From the NCBI GenBank assembly GCA_029990175.1, contig JARKIP010000197.1, positions 620,001-684,000 of the forward strand: 64,000 nucleotides of DNA, read 5' to 3'. Position 1 is the first letter of the stretch. The number at the start of each line of letters is the position of its first letter. This DNA comes from Petunia secreta (lineage: Eukaryota; Streptophyta; Magnoliopsida; Solanales; Solanaceae). The notes under the pieces are model-generated. The model was not told the origin of the DNA. It was given only the letters and a program-made list of their open reading frames with translations, and searched no databases. The position numbers were made by a program, and so were the translations under genes. Positions 11,478 to 23,176 of this stretch are shown piece by piece.

Positions 11478-12417
11478 TGGTGCAAGCTAATCTGAGATTA
11501 GGCTTAGCAACCGAAGATAACAGCAGAAAATAAAGATAGAAGCTTGACACAGCTTTTCTTGCTTGAACGGCACCGAGGAACTGGTCTCGGTACTATTCAA
11601 GTAGATGGAAAGAGCACCTAAGCTATGCAACAATCTTCAAGAGAACAATGCCTCTTACAAACTGAATGATCAAAGAGGAATTGTTCAATCGGATTCACCG
11701 AAAGCTACAAGTTCCGAAGGTCCCCATCGGGTTTGCTCATATCTGAGACATAAAAGAAAGTGCTCACAGCTACTCTCATTCAATATTCAATAATCAAAAT
11801 CTAGGTGTCTACAAATGAAATGAAAAGAGGTTTATATAGACAATACTAAGGGCAAAATAGTAAATTGGTCACAGACGACCAATAAGAGTAAGCCACGCAA
11901 GGCTGAATAAACTGAGTGTTCGATCACTCCTTTAGCCAAACACTTGAATTCGAACACTTGAGCTCGAACTCTTGAACTCGGACACTCTCCCTTCGGTTGC
12001 TTTCAATGCTCGGCGTCCATGTTGAGTGTTTGGTTACTTCCTTCTTTGGGCTCGAGCTTGTAGATGAAGCCGAAGTAATTCATGTGCTCGGCACTCTTGA
12101 CTTCGGTGCTCGGTTGCTCAGCTCGGCACACTTGTGATCAGACACTCACTTGCCTCGGGCACAAATGTAGCCATTCGGTCGTTACACTACTCAGTGTCAT
12201 TTCTCTTGGGTTCGGTTGTCTTTCAGCTTCATAATCAGCTCGATCAGTTGTTAGCTTGCTCGATGGATTTCCAGTGTTGTTTTTCGGCAAGGCAGTTCTC
12301 GTTATATTCCATTCCAGCCACACTATTTGGTCGTGGGCATCATGTGACTCCTCGGCCTGGCTCCATGTGAATGGCCTTGATGACTCTAACAGATAATAGC
12401 CAATTTGGATTGCATCA
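11478..12417 (-). repeat. 3' LTR of element B
   Basis: It pairs with 15947-16886. The two are highly similar over their full and equal length, including GAACTGGTCTCGGTAC and AACACTTGAGCTCGAACTC, with scattered substitutions. The substitutions indicate some age since insertion. Confidence 0.9.
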
Positions 12418-12539
12418 TCCTCCCCTTCTTGAAAGGATTTCGTCCTCGAAATCGCGCCATCCTCTGCCTCCGGTTCACACAAACAGATCATTATCAGCAC
12501 AGCCTCTTCATCGACATCATTCGTCCTCGACTTTGGTTC

Positions 12540-13496
12540 CTACAAAACATGGACAAGAATGAGTAGAGGTAATCTCCAAGCCTTAATGAGACAACTACAA
12601 AGTTTTCCTACAAGCTTGTTTCCATGATTGGGTGTTCGAGCACTTCCAAAACTTCTTCGGACAATATCATTATTCGCCAGGGCATTAGCAAGCCAAAAGG
12701 TAAGAATGAGCCAAGAATACATACCGTCCTCGTGGAGTATACAAGTTTCGATCGCATACCACAAGAATCTCCACGGGGTGTCGTTCCAGCAGCTCTTCAC
12801 TTGCGCTAATTTCAAACATTTGGAATACTCTCCACGGTTAAGCACAACACAAGTAAAATTGTTCGAACACAACCTCAGGAAATTTATACTATTCAACCTC
12901 AAAAGCATCAAGTCAAGCAAACTATAGTTAAGATCAATTCCGATGTCAATTTCCAATGAGGTCAACACATCAAGTATGAGACCGAAGTGTCCTATTAAGC
13001 CCTCGGAGTGAGCCTCTCGAACCAATATCTCTCTCCGAATTGACACTGGCACACAAACCCTTCCCTGTTTGAAAAGGTAGCTATCGTGCCTTTGATAATT
13101 TCCCACCCATCGACCACTCAAGATAACATTTCGGACGACCTTAAGCTTGGGATCGTGTTCAAGCATCAACTCAACGCCTTTGAACCCCACCAGTCTCGAA
13201 GCAAGAGTGGTCGCTAGAGCGAACTTCATCGATAGTGCATCGGACACAACATGCATGAACGTTTCATCATAGGCAAACAAATAGTAGAGAAAAGTACTGC
13301 CTAGGGTGACTTCATCAATGGGGTCACTATCCAAAGGTTTTATTTCAGACTCGTGAACACGATCAAAATCACAGTCGATATTTAGACAACACGAGGGTGA
13401 AAGATTTAAACAAGGATCATCACTTTTAATTCCTGGATCAAATAAATGATGTTTGAAACTTAGATCATCATCACAAGTGTTAACACTAGTTTTCAT
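12540..13496 (-). pseudogene. RNase H-integrase junction remnant of element B
   Basis: Read on the - strand, the middle of this open frame has the chromovirus junction between RNase H and integrase: a DALS-type block (SDALSMKFAL) and, ~90 residues on, the start of the integrase zinc finger (AHSEGLIGHFG, the two histidines). The Cys pair and the catalytic D,D,E core do not follow. The last ~150 residues show no family resemblance, so a deletion has joined integrase to other sequence. It cannot encode an active integrase. Confidence 0.6.
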
Positions 13497-13969
13497 TTCA
13501 TCAAACTCACAAGAAGTTTCAAATTTAGGCTCATCATCACAACTAGCGTAACATCACAAGTCTTACTACTACTCATATTCTTATTATGAACTTCTTCTTC
13601 ACTAATTCCTAGAATTGTGAGTGTAGTAGACTTACCTGGAAGGTCACAAGATTTACCTTCACCCATTTCATCTTCAAGCATAGAATAGGCACTGTCGGTC
13701 TCTTCATCACCGAGGACAGCCTCCGAATCGACGTCTTCGAGAGCTTCCGTTAAGTAGTGCTCACTCTCTAGCTTGTTGTCCACGGTACCTGCAAGAGATT
13801 TTGAACAAACAGAATTGAAAGAAGAATTGCAAACGTTAAAGTGATACTCTTCTTCTTCCTTCTTTTCAATTACATTCTCTTGTTTCACTTGTGGCTCTCC
13901 GTTTGGACCTCTCTCCGTAAGTGGCAATGACATTAGAAACCAATCCTCCTCATCCACTACATGTCTCAA
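13493..13969 (-). pseudogene. Acidic linker ORF of element B pol
   Basis: This Glu/Asp- and Ser-rich frame contains no recognised catalytic motif. It starts directly after the previous frame's stop and lies where RT would be expected. I interpret it as the pol linker left after an internal deletion. No function is proposed. Confidence 0.35.
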
Positions 13970-14683
13970 TCAATCCCATTGGTTGGGAATATTGTGACTT
14001 ACAAACCATGACTGTCCAAATCGCAAGTCACATGTTCGGAGCGGATACACATCACACCAGACCGTTTCAATGTACTCTCCTCGGGTCACCAACACTTTGA
14101 CTCTCTTCTCAACCTTGTACCCATCATAGAGGTATGGAAATTTCCTTCTTACCGAGGTCAAGTGTAGAATATCAACCACTTCGGGAGAAATAATCATGGT
14201 TTCACACAAGTCCTCCAGCTCTAGTTCAAAGCCCTCGTAACCACAAACATTCACCTTTAACTTGTGGAACCTCGAGTTCGGCACTGCAACTTGGGGGTTG
14301 CCTAAAGCTTCCTTTCTACGGTCGGTTCCTTCCTTTGGATTAGGTATTGCAATTTGGGGATTGCCCAAGTGTTGTATTCCAGCTTGGGGTTTGCCCAAGT
14401 TTTTTTGTTTCGCTTGGGGAATGCCCAAGTTTGACTTACCTCGGGGATTGCCCAAGTTTTTTTGTTCGGTCGGGGGATTCCCCACGACTTCTCTTCGAGT
14501 GGCCTCATTTTTCAACCATTGTTGATGAGCCAAACAATTGTTTTGCTTCGGGGTCACACTAGCAAAATTGCTAATTTTGTTCCCAAGCTCTCTTTGAGTC
14601 TTCAGGGCCCTTCCTTGCCTATGGTTAGCAATTCGAGCTCCCACACCTCGAATTTCAGCTCCGAGCCCTCTTAGTTCGGCCAT
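13970..14683 (-). CDS. Gag/protease-like ORF of element B with GNP repeats
   Basis: This is an open frame of 237 residues with ATG at 14683. Residues ~65-135 are a repeat of 10-12-residue units of the form K-N-L-G-N/K-P-Q, basic and Pro/Gly rich. The C-terminal ~100 residues resemble the retropepsin-to-RT linker of gypsy elements: a block like VNVCGYEGFELELEDL, then VWCDVYPLRTCDLRFGQSW, comparable to the conserved WCDVxPMxxCHxLLGRPW of chromoviruses. The canonical D-S/T-G active site is not visible. It is likely a truncated gag-protease. It lies ~1.2 kb inside the 5' LTR. Confidence 0.5.
   Translation of the reverse strand: MAELRGLGAEIRGVGARIANHRQGRALKTQRELGNKISNFASVTPKQNNCLAHQQWLKNEATRREVVGNPPTEQKNLGNPRGKSNLGIPQAKQKNLGKPQAGIQHLGNPQIAIPNPKEGTDRRKEALGNPQVAVPNSRFHKLKVNVCGYEGFELELEDLCETMIISPEVVDILHLTSVRRKFPYLYDGYKVEKRVKVLVTRGEYIETVWCDVYPLRTCDLRFGQSWFVSHNIPNQWD
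14280..14490 (-). repeat. ~33-bp tandem repeat with internal dyad (TTGGGCAATCCCCAAG)
   Basis: On the + strand, CTTGGGG-A-TTGCCCAAG recurs at about 14350, 14384, 14416 and 14443, with a related GGGGGATTCCCC at 14472. Each copy is an imperfect inverted repeat able to form a stem. The repeat codes for the GNPQ-type units of the overlapping ORF. Confidence 0.65.
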
Positions 14684-15931
14684 AAGATCGGCGCCACAGT
14701 GACCGCCGGCTCATTTTCCATCAGATGTCCGTTTAAGCCATTAACCTGCACAAATTAAAGACAAGAAGTGTTCGGTTAGAAATCACCTTACACACTCCCT
14801 CACTTTTATTGGGTGGCACTCGGGTCCACTCAATTTTTGTAGGTTCAGTCACTCAAAGAACTTGTCAGCAGTGACTTCATCGGATTGATCAATGTCCTCT
14901 AAGATTCTTCAAGTTCAACAATAGTCACTGACTCTTCGGGAAGAGTGAAGTGATGTTCGGCTCAATGGAACGGACGTTGTTTTTATGGCGCTCGAGAAGT
15001 CAAATAATTGTCTACGAAATTTGGACTTCGGTCACCCCACACACGAGTTCCTATAAGCTAAAACAATTTAGTACGACCTCGAGTAGAAAGATTTACTCTA
15101 GAGATCCACTAACGGGAATTTATCGAACACAAGAAAAGTGAAAAACTTGGGAGAATCTACCCTTTGTTTCCTCTTTTAGAAACCTCATACACAACAACCT
15201 TTGTACGGACAAACTGGTCCCTCTTTTGTACGAAGGGTTTAACCTTATCCACTTTCCCTTTCTTGCCGACGAAATTTCACCTGGGATTTTGAATTTAACA
15301 CTTTACCCCATTCTTCTTCAATGGAACAGTGAAAATCTTACTCCAGTGTATGGATAAAATTTAACGTTGTTCACGGTCCACGATCTAAACAGACCTTGGC
15401 TTGTTTTTCACTCCGGTCACTTTCAACGTCAGAGGAAATCAGTTCCAAGAATCGAGCTAAGAACAACTTCACTTCGTCCATACACTGCTACAATGTAACA
15501 ATTTTTAGATGTACAAATGGTGGTTTGAAATAAGGAACTTCGAATTTTAAGCTCAAAATACAACCCAAATCAACTACAACCACCAGTGTTCAACGACAAA
15601 TACAAAAATTCAAACTGCGGTTTCCAAACACCAATACCACGATAGAACAGTCCAAAATCAACGAGAAACCCTAGTCAACAAACAGTGCACGACAGATGCT
15701 CATTCGAACCCTCCGACAGTGATGAACAAGAATCAATGGTTGTTTGATCCAAAAAACCAACAATCAAACAAAAAATTTTGAATTTTTCTTATCTACTTTT
15801 TTTTTTGTAATAAAAACACAACAGTAACAACAACTAACAAAGATGAAGCTAAAACTGAAAGACACAAACGCACGATAAAATAAAGATAACATCGAACAGG
15901 ATTTGGGGTTGCAAAAACAAGCCCAAAACGT
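14684..15931 (-). other. 5' leader of element B
   Basis: This is the region between the primer-binding site and the first ORF. No convincing ORF was found on either strand. It is AT-rich with an A/T-run stretch at 15770-15810. Confidence 0.5.
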
Positions 15932-15943
15932 GCTCTGATACCA
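15932..15943 (-). other. Primer-binding site of element B (initiator Met tRNA)
   Basis: The - strand reads TGGTATCAGAGC, an exact match to the standard plant PBS complementary to the 3' end of initiator Met tRNA, 3 bp inside the 5' LTR. It fixes the element's orientation. Confidence 0.9.
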
Positions 15944-15946
15944 AGA

Positions 15947-16886
15947 TGGTGCAAACTAATCGGAGATTAGGCTTAGCAACCGAAGAAAACAGCGGAAAAT
16001 AAAGATAAAAGCTTGACATAACTTTTCTTGCTTGAACGGCATCGAGGAACTGGTCTCGGTACGATTCAAGTAGAAGGAAAGAGCATCTAAGCTATGTAAC
16101 AATCCTCAAAAGAACAATGTCTCTTGCAAACTGAATGATCAAAGAGGAATTATTCAATCGGATTCACCGAAAGCCACAAGCTCCGAAGGACCCCATCAGA
16201 TTTGCTCACATCTGAGACATAAAATAAAGTGCTCACAGCTACTATCATTCAATATTCAGTAATCAAAATCTAGGTGTCTACAAATAAAATGAAAGGAGGT
16301 TTATATAGACAATACTAAGGGCAAAATAGTAAATTGGTCACAGACGACCAATAAGAGTAAGCCATGCTGGGCTGAATAAACTGAGTGTTCGGTCACTCCT
16401 TCAGCCGAACACTTGAATTCGAACACTTGAGCTCGAACTCTTGAACTCGGACGCTCTTCCTTCGGTTGCTTTCACTGCTCGGCATCAATGTTGAGTGATC
16501 ATTTACTTCCTTCTTCGGTCTCGAGCTTGTAAATGAAGCCGAAGTAATTTACGTGCTCCGCACTCTTGACTTCGGTGCTCGGTTTCTCAGCTCGGAACGT
16601 TTGAGATCGGACGCTCATTTGCCTCGGGCACAAATATAGCCCTTCGGTCGTTTCGCTACTCAGCGTCAATCTTCTTGGGTTCTGTTGTCTTTCAGCTTCG
16701 GAATCAGCTCGATCAGTTGTTAGCTTGCTCGATGGATTTCCAGTGTTGTTGTTCGGCAAGGCAGTCTTCGTTATATTCCATTCCAACCACACTATTTTGT
16801 TGTGGGCATCATCTAACTCCTCGGCCTGGCTCCATCAGAACAGCCTCGATGACTCTAACAGATAATAGCCAATTTGGATTGCATCA
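15947..16886 (-). repeat. 5' LTR of element B
   Basis: It is equal in length (940 bp) to 11478-12417 and collinear with it. The primer-binding site is adjacent on its internal side. CTTCA follows at 16887-16891, where gypsy-C coding sequence resumes. Confidence 0.9.
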
Positions 16887-19539
16887 CTTCATGCACACTT
16901 GACAAACATGAAAAGAAAAGGATATGTAAATTAGAGTTATTGCCTAAGAATGCATACCTTAAGTTCGTAGAAAGCACTTTCAACTCCAAAATGAACGGCT
17001 CCTCAATGGAGGGCTTAGTACGTGGAACTTTCCAGTTCTCCAAGTCAAGAGAAATCTTCTTTGGAGCATAGGGACGAGTCCCAAACCCCTTTAAACCAAG
17101 TACACACACCTTGATACTATCTTCATCGTCTATGTCTACGTTTCATATCATGGATGCCAAGGTGTCATTTTGACTCACTATCACACTCTCCTTCCCTACT
17201 AAAGCTTCCACAACTATATCAACATAAGAACAAGTTGCCTCTTCCATTGGTTGCTTCATTGACTTGCAAACATGGAAGATAATTTTTTCTCTATTAAAGC
17301 AAAATGTCAACTCGCCTCTTTCCACATCACACAAAGCACTCCGATAGCTAGGAAAGGTCGTCAAAGAATTATTAGAACACTAAATTCTATGACATAATCC
17401 AAAATTACAAAATCTGGCGGGAAGATAAATCAATCCACCTTGTCTAGAACATCATCCACTACACCAATTGGCCTCTTCACCGTTTGTTCAGCCATTTGAA
17501 GATTCATAAAAATGCCCCAATTTTTTGTTGACGGGCATAAGGCATAAAGTTGATACTAGCTCCCAAGTCGCATAAAGCTCTCTCAAAACTTCTTCCACCG
17601 ATGGTATATGGAATTATGAATGCTCCTAGATATTCCACTTTTTGAGCCATTGTAGTGGACATGATCGCACTGTATTAATGAGTCACTTTGATTTTTTCAA
17701 AATCAGGGAGCTTCATCCTTGTGACTAAGTTTCTTATGAACTTGACCATATATGGCATTTGACCTAGAGCATCCATCAAAGAAAGGTTTATAGATGTGGT
17801 GGCTATTCTCTCCCAAACTTTCTTTGCATGATTAGCTTTTCTTTGAGAGAAATGAGGGTTAGGCTTTTGAATTACTCTTAGGTTAGGAATGGTTTCTTTG
17901 GGTGGTGGAGTTTGTTTGGTGGTTTTTTAGGTAGTGGTTTCTTTTGGTTGGGTGGTTCTTCCTCATGAATTCTTTGTGGTTCCACATCATCTTGAGTTCC
18001 CTCACCATCATTCCTTCATTATTCCTCACCTCCACATATACATATACATCAACCTCTTCAAGTATTACTACATTCTCTTAACAAAAAATCTTTTGGTCTT
18101 CCCAAGTGTTACCCCTCTTTGTGGTTATAGCCATTACTTGATCTTTTTTATTCCTCTTGGATTCATTACCGTGTCACTTTGTAATGCCCATTGAGGTTTT
18201 TGATTGACTTGATATGATAATTGGTTATATTAGGATTCAAGTGCTTTGGTAGAGGTTGTGTGAGGGTTCATTGTTTGCTTGATATCTTTGATGTCTTGAA
18301 GTTTCAACATTCTTTCCATCATATCTTCTAATTTTGAATTCCTTGGACTTCTTGAACTTTGTTGTGATACATTTGAACTTCTTTGATTATCTTGAGCATC
18401 TCTTCCTTGGTTAGTGTCGTACCACCTATGAGTGTGTTCCCATTATATATTGTCTTGTGGTTTCCTCCATTGGCCTTAATTTTATTGGTACCCTTGTTGA
18501 TAAGGACCTCTTTTCCATTGAAAAGCATTCACAAAATTAGCATCCTCTTCTTGCTTGGTACCCATGACCTCCAATTTGGCCTTCTTATCCTTGTGGCGCA
18601 AATCCCATCAAGACAAAATTCGGTGGTGCATACCTACTGGATATGGTTGAAAAGAATATGTGGGTCCATAGTAAACATCTTTTGGAGCCAAATAAATGGC
18701 ATTCACCTTTGTGTCTGATACCACTTTAGCTTGTTTAGCTTGATTTTTGGTACTAGTTGGGTCATCCTTTCTTATTTATGCTTCCATGGCTGTTGTAATG
18801 GCATCATTGTTAGAATCACTTCCGGGTTGTCCCCTTACTCTAGACTTCCAAACTCTAGATTGTTTAGTAACCTTGTTTATAAACTTCGCCGCTTGATTGA
18901 AAATTCCTTCCATTAAAACTCTTTGAGCAACATAGTTGATAGAGGTTTGGTGGTTGTCATCAAGACCTCTATAGAACGTTTATGATAAAACACCATCGGG
19001 AAAACCATGTCCCAGATAAGTGTGTATGAGCTTTATGCAATGGTTCTCCAACATTATGTCGGAACTAATAGATGTCATTTCTCAAGTCTGCAAACTTGAC
19101 TAGTGGAAAGTATTTTTCAAGAATAACCTGAACAAACTTCCCCATGTATGGATACTTCTTCTTGGTAACCCATCAAGTCCAGCCCTAGCTTTCCCTTAGA
19201 GTGAGAATTGGAAAAGTCTAAGGCGGAAGGCATCATCTGTCGCTTGCATGCCTATAAAGAGTGCACACTTCAAGGAATATTTGGAGATGCTTGTTGGATC
19301 TTTATCATCCTCTCCTTCAAATAGACCTCGATTATCTAAGGATTGGATAGCGGCGCCGAGCATTTGAAAAATGGCATCGCCCCTAATATGTGGAAGAACA
19401 ATAGACTCCACAAATTCCTCATCATTAGCTTATTCTCTCCAATTATTTACATTTCTACGAGTCCGAGCTCTTTCTCCTCCACCATAAGGTATTTCTTGAG
19501 CATTTCGAACGCATCAAACTTGCCCCCCCCCCCCCCCCG
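16887..19539 (-). pseudogene. Gypsy-C gag-protease remnant (Athila-like), 3' of a nested insertion
   Basis: Read on the - strand. Near 19410-19200 a capsid block is visible (LFEGEDDKDP ... DAFRLRLFQFSL), comparable to the gag region with EDP..HL..F and DAIRLRLFPFSL in Athila/Tat elements. Around 17700-17500 is a retropepsin-like region (ALCDLGASIN on the - strand), with basic DALGQMPYMVKFI upstream. At 17364-16890 is the linker before RT (RGELTF, SMKQP and SLDLENWKVP). The element's gag start lies beyond the copia insertion at 49143-49340. RT, RNase H and integrase are missing: element B begins at 16887. Many stops and frameshifts are present. Confidence 0.75.
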
Positions 19540-20428
19540 TGTTATAATCTAAGCATCACCTAAGGATACTAGAAGGGGAGGTTGAATAGTGTCTACCAAT
19601 TTTTCTTTGCACGGACTCGATTCTTCTTAACTAGCAGTTTGTACTAAAACAACAAAACATACACAAAACACAAGACACAAAGAACACGGCGTTTTAACAT
19701 GGAAAACTCCTTGCTCAAGGGAGAAAAACCACGACCCACACTCTGGGATTTTAGAACTCAATCCACTAACACAAAGAGCAAGTTTCTGATTACAAGACTC
19801 TGTAACAAAGGGGCTACACTCTAGACCCTAATTACTCAACAAAGCTAAGTTCTAGCTTTACAAAGCAATCTCTCAAAAGTTCATCTAACACAATTGCTTC
19901 TACGATAAGTTGATAGATAATAACAATGATAGCATAAAGCAAGACAACTTACAAACCGTGAACCTAGACAGAATATCTAGACTCAAGCTACTTAATTTCA
20001 CCAGTTGTCTTCCTCAGTTATCTCACATTGAAAGTTGTTGGATCGCCTTTGTAAGCTCTCAACTCTCTATTGTGAATAACTAATTTCGGCTGCATCAACT
20101 ACTTATATTTATATGGGCAATAAAACCCTAGTTGAGTTCTACAAGGAATCCTTTAAAATACTTGTAATTAAGGTAAGACAAGATTCCTTGTAACTCTTTC
20201 CTTGTTTAAGTCCAACTCGTATTCGTACTTTGAAGACACAGCCTGGGCACCGCCTCTTTTAATCTGACTAGTATGCATACTCGTTCACGCGCCACTACTC
20301 CTAGTTCTGCAGGGATTTGCAACCCGCAATCTTTTCGATCAGTCGTGCTCTTCTATCTAAGGATCAGGTTCTTCTCCGGAACCACTGAGTCCTTTTCGTT
20401 TGTCATTCTTCAAAACCTCTTCTCAACA
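19540..20428 (-). repeat. 3' LTR of Sirevirus-type element
   Basis: On the + strand it starts TGTTATAATCTAAG and ends CTTCTCAACA, collinear with 48234-49137 with few differences. A small deletion distinguishes the copies: GGTCAAGAACC is present at 48322 and absent at 19628. It sits next to a run of 16 Cs (19523-19538) that forms part of the target site. Confidence 0.93.
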
Positions 20429-20443
20429 TATTCCCCCTTTTTG
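20429..20443 (-). other. Polypurine tract of Sirevirus-type element
   Basis: The - strand reads AAAAAGGGGGAATA immediately before the 3' LTR, preceded by TCATCATC. This is the expected plus-strand primer site and is characteristic of the group. Confidence 0.85.
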
Positions 20444-20861
20444 ATGATGACAAACAAATGTTGCCAAAGAACCTGAATAGACAAACATTCCATAAACACA
20501 AAAACAAGACTAACAGTTTTGAAAATTTTAAAATAGATGAGCTAGGTCACAAACACCTCTAACATTTCCTTCTTCCGCCTTTTGGCATCATTGAAAAGAT
20601 TCAAACATCTGTATGAACCAGTTAGTACTATCCAGTCTAGAGCACAAGGCAACAAGTCAGCTAAGATATAAACACACAGAAATAAGGCCAAGGACCCAAA
20701 CAGAACCAGAAATAACAGAACATATCCAAAATAAGTAAGAGAAATTTAAAACTATTCATCCAGGGCGTGACAAGCCATACAACCCTATTTAAGCACACAA
20801 CTGAAAAGTAAGATTGTCTTAAAGTCACATATCAAGGGAGGACACTAAGAGATAAGGGAGG

Positions 20862-23153
20862 CTAATCAACAGGGACAGAGAGGAAGAAAGGTAGGACTCG
20901 GAGCTGTAGGTTGAAGTGTTTGACAAGTGCCTCAAGTTTCTTCGTATTCTTGTCCCTTTCTATCACCAGCTCGGCCTCATACTTGTGACACGCAATTTTC
21001 AAGCGATCAATTTCTTGATCCTTCAACTCCAGATTCCTACGCAGCTCAGCATTCTCAGTATTCACGTCAAGAACATGACTCTCTAATTCTTTCCCTGCTG
21101 TAATTGCTTCATCTGGTCCATAGTCTGCACTCTCTTCAGACTGCTCCTGCTTAACCTGCACTGGTTTCTTGGAAGCTCTTTGCTCTTTGAAGAAATCACA
21201 ACTTTTCAGCACATTATGCCCAAACATTTGATGTATGGTACGATTTTTCCATGCTCCCAAAGGAACTCCAAAGTGCTCAAGAACCTGCTGGAGGATGTAG
21301 GAATGCACTAATGAATGTGGCTTCTGATCAGTATCTGCAATCCTTTTGATATGTCTGATTATCAGACCAGGCAGATTAATTTTCACTCCTCTGTCCAGCA
21401 GGTCCATGTAGGTTAGGTCAAGAGCACTAGCCTCACTGTTCCTCTCTCCCCTTGGAAACAAGAACCTATGCACAAACTCAAACAACAATTGATGAGCCGG
21501 CTCCATTTCCTTTTTGTCAACCTTCCTCTCCTTCCTGAGTTTTGGTTTCCCTGAAAATTTCTTCACAACACTCAGTGGACTCACTCCATCGGTTCTTTTT
21601 GGCCATTTCAACTTAATATACCTGCAATAACCCTCAGCAGGTACATCAAGTATCACTCCCAACTCAGTTCTCCCAAACTCAATCTCAATTCCCTTTACCA
21701 CAGAATACACCCTCCTAGCAGCAACCCTGCAATTTGTGTAGGACTATCTGACTTCATCAGGATACAGTAGCCTGTCTTTATTGGCAAATAGACCTAACCA
21801 CCCTTGATCCCCTACCATCCTGAGTAAGGGATTCATGTGGTGCTCCTTCACATCACCCAAGATGCTTCCAGCCAATACCTGGTGTTTTGCAAAGAAGGCT
21901 ATCTTATCAACCTCCTCAGAGTCTTTTCTTCTTTTCTTGCTCTCCAGTTCACTATCTGTTTCTGAGTCACTGGGTTCCACATAACTACCAACTTCATCAC
22001 TTTCTTCTTTGGCTTCATCCTCCTTTTTCTCATGCTTCCGTTCTTCCTCCAGTTTTCCAGCCTTCACATTCTTAACTGTTCTTTCCAACTTATCAACTTT
22101 GCTAACTGCTGCTTCAAGGCTGACCTTGTTGCCATCCTTCTTGAGGAAGGGCCTGGCTGTGCAACAGTTTTGTCATCACTCTCCGTCCTCTCCTCCTGAG
22201 AGTCCTCACTAGATTCATCCACCAGTCTACTCTTTGACACAGATTTTCTCCCTTTCAAAAACCTTCTTCTCTTGTCAGTCTCCACTCTGCTCTCCCTAAC
22301 AAACACCACTTCTTCTTCACCTTCATTCAACCGTTTTTCATCTTCCACTCCAAACCTTCTTTTTACACTCTTCCTTTTTGTTTCCTCAACTTTCTCTGCA
22401 ACTTTCTCTCCTTCCCTGTTTCCTTCTAAACCTTCCTCATCCATTTCCTCTTCAGAATCTGTCCAATTTAGTTCTGCATCCTCAGCCACAATAGGATCTC
22501 AGCGAGAACCAGGTTTTTCACTCAGGTCCTTTGCAGCCTCAGCAGAACTAGCTCTTCAAACAACTGGACCTTCACGTACAGATATATCTTGAACTCCCTT
22601 AACAGAAACATCCTCCAACCTAGGTTCACTAACACATTCCCATTGAAATTCAGCAGAATCCTCTTCTCTCAGTCTTTCTATCACTTTTTCAACTACATCA
22701 ACCTCCAGCATATTCTCAGTTACTAAGGGCACATGCAAACTAGACTTAGGTTCCTCCTGAACAACCTGTTGGTTCTCCTCAACTACCTTCACCCTATCAA
22801 ATATTCCACAGGGCTCTACCTTTTCTACGATTTCATCTGGTCCTTTCATCAATGTTTCAGTACTTAATTTTTCAGGACTTTTTACAACTTCTAAAGCAGT
22901 AGAATCAGGTAGAGTAGAGTCAAGTGTTACCTCAACCGGTTTTTTAGATGAAACTGGTTCTGCCGGCGTAGGAGATGAGAATCTGACCACCATCTTCTTG
23001 ACTCCTTTCTTTTCTCCCTTTTTGAGGAATTTTGCCCTGGCTTTGACAATTCTTTCCGCGAGAGTAAATGGAGGAGGTTTTGGAGTAGATTTCTTGGATT
23101 TGTGTGTTCCTGAAGCCTTAATAGGAGATGTCGATGTAGATTGTGCTTGAGAC
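20862..23153 (-). pseudogene. Third ORF of Sirevirus-type element (env-position, plant transposon protein type)
   Basis: ATG at 23153 (MSQAQS...) follows an ACCCTAACC leader. The N-terminal third is Lys/Pro/Ser rich. The middle is a long acidic Glu/Lys stretch (about 22490-21900). Next is a globular domain (about 21900-21250) with blocks FFAKHQVLAGSIL, RTELGVILDVP and HSYILQQVLEHFG. The C-terminus (about 21120-20900) is a heptad-type coiled coil (LESHVLDVNTENAELRRNLE). At least three stops or frameshifts break it (near 22550, 22075 and 21740-21710). I see no hydrophobic membrane segment. The position matches the env-like ORF of Sireviruses, while the fold resembles the second ORF of Athila-1. 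Envelope function is not supported. Confidence 0.65.
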
Positions 23154-23176
23154 ATGGTGATTTTGGTTAGGGTTTT

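Larger units (their letters stand above)
11478..16886 (-). mobile_element. Internally deleted chromovirus-like Ty3/gypsy element with both LTRs (element B)
   Basis: Two 940-bp LTRs (11478-12417 and 15947-16886) begin TGGTGCAA and end GGATTGCATCA on the + strand. A primer-binding site complementary to initiator Met tRNA (TGGTATCAGAGC, - strand) lies at 15932-15943, and a purine tract (- strand) at 12418-12430, so the element runs right to left. Flanks are CATCA and CTTCA, four of five matching. The ~3.5-kb interior has a gag/protease-like ORF and a piece of RNase H-integrase, but no recognisable RT core or integrase catalytic core, so it is a deletion derivative. Confidence 0.85.

Noticed and set aside
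14262..14562. + strand ORFs with repeated GDCPS/WGLPK units.
   Set aside because: Antisense reading of the element B repeat; the - strand frame continues into protease-linker-like sequence.
20862..23153. Retroviral-type envelope gene.
   Set aside because: No signal peptide, membrane anchor or cleavage site visible; charged and coiled-coil rich instead.
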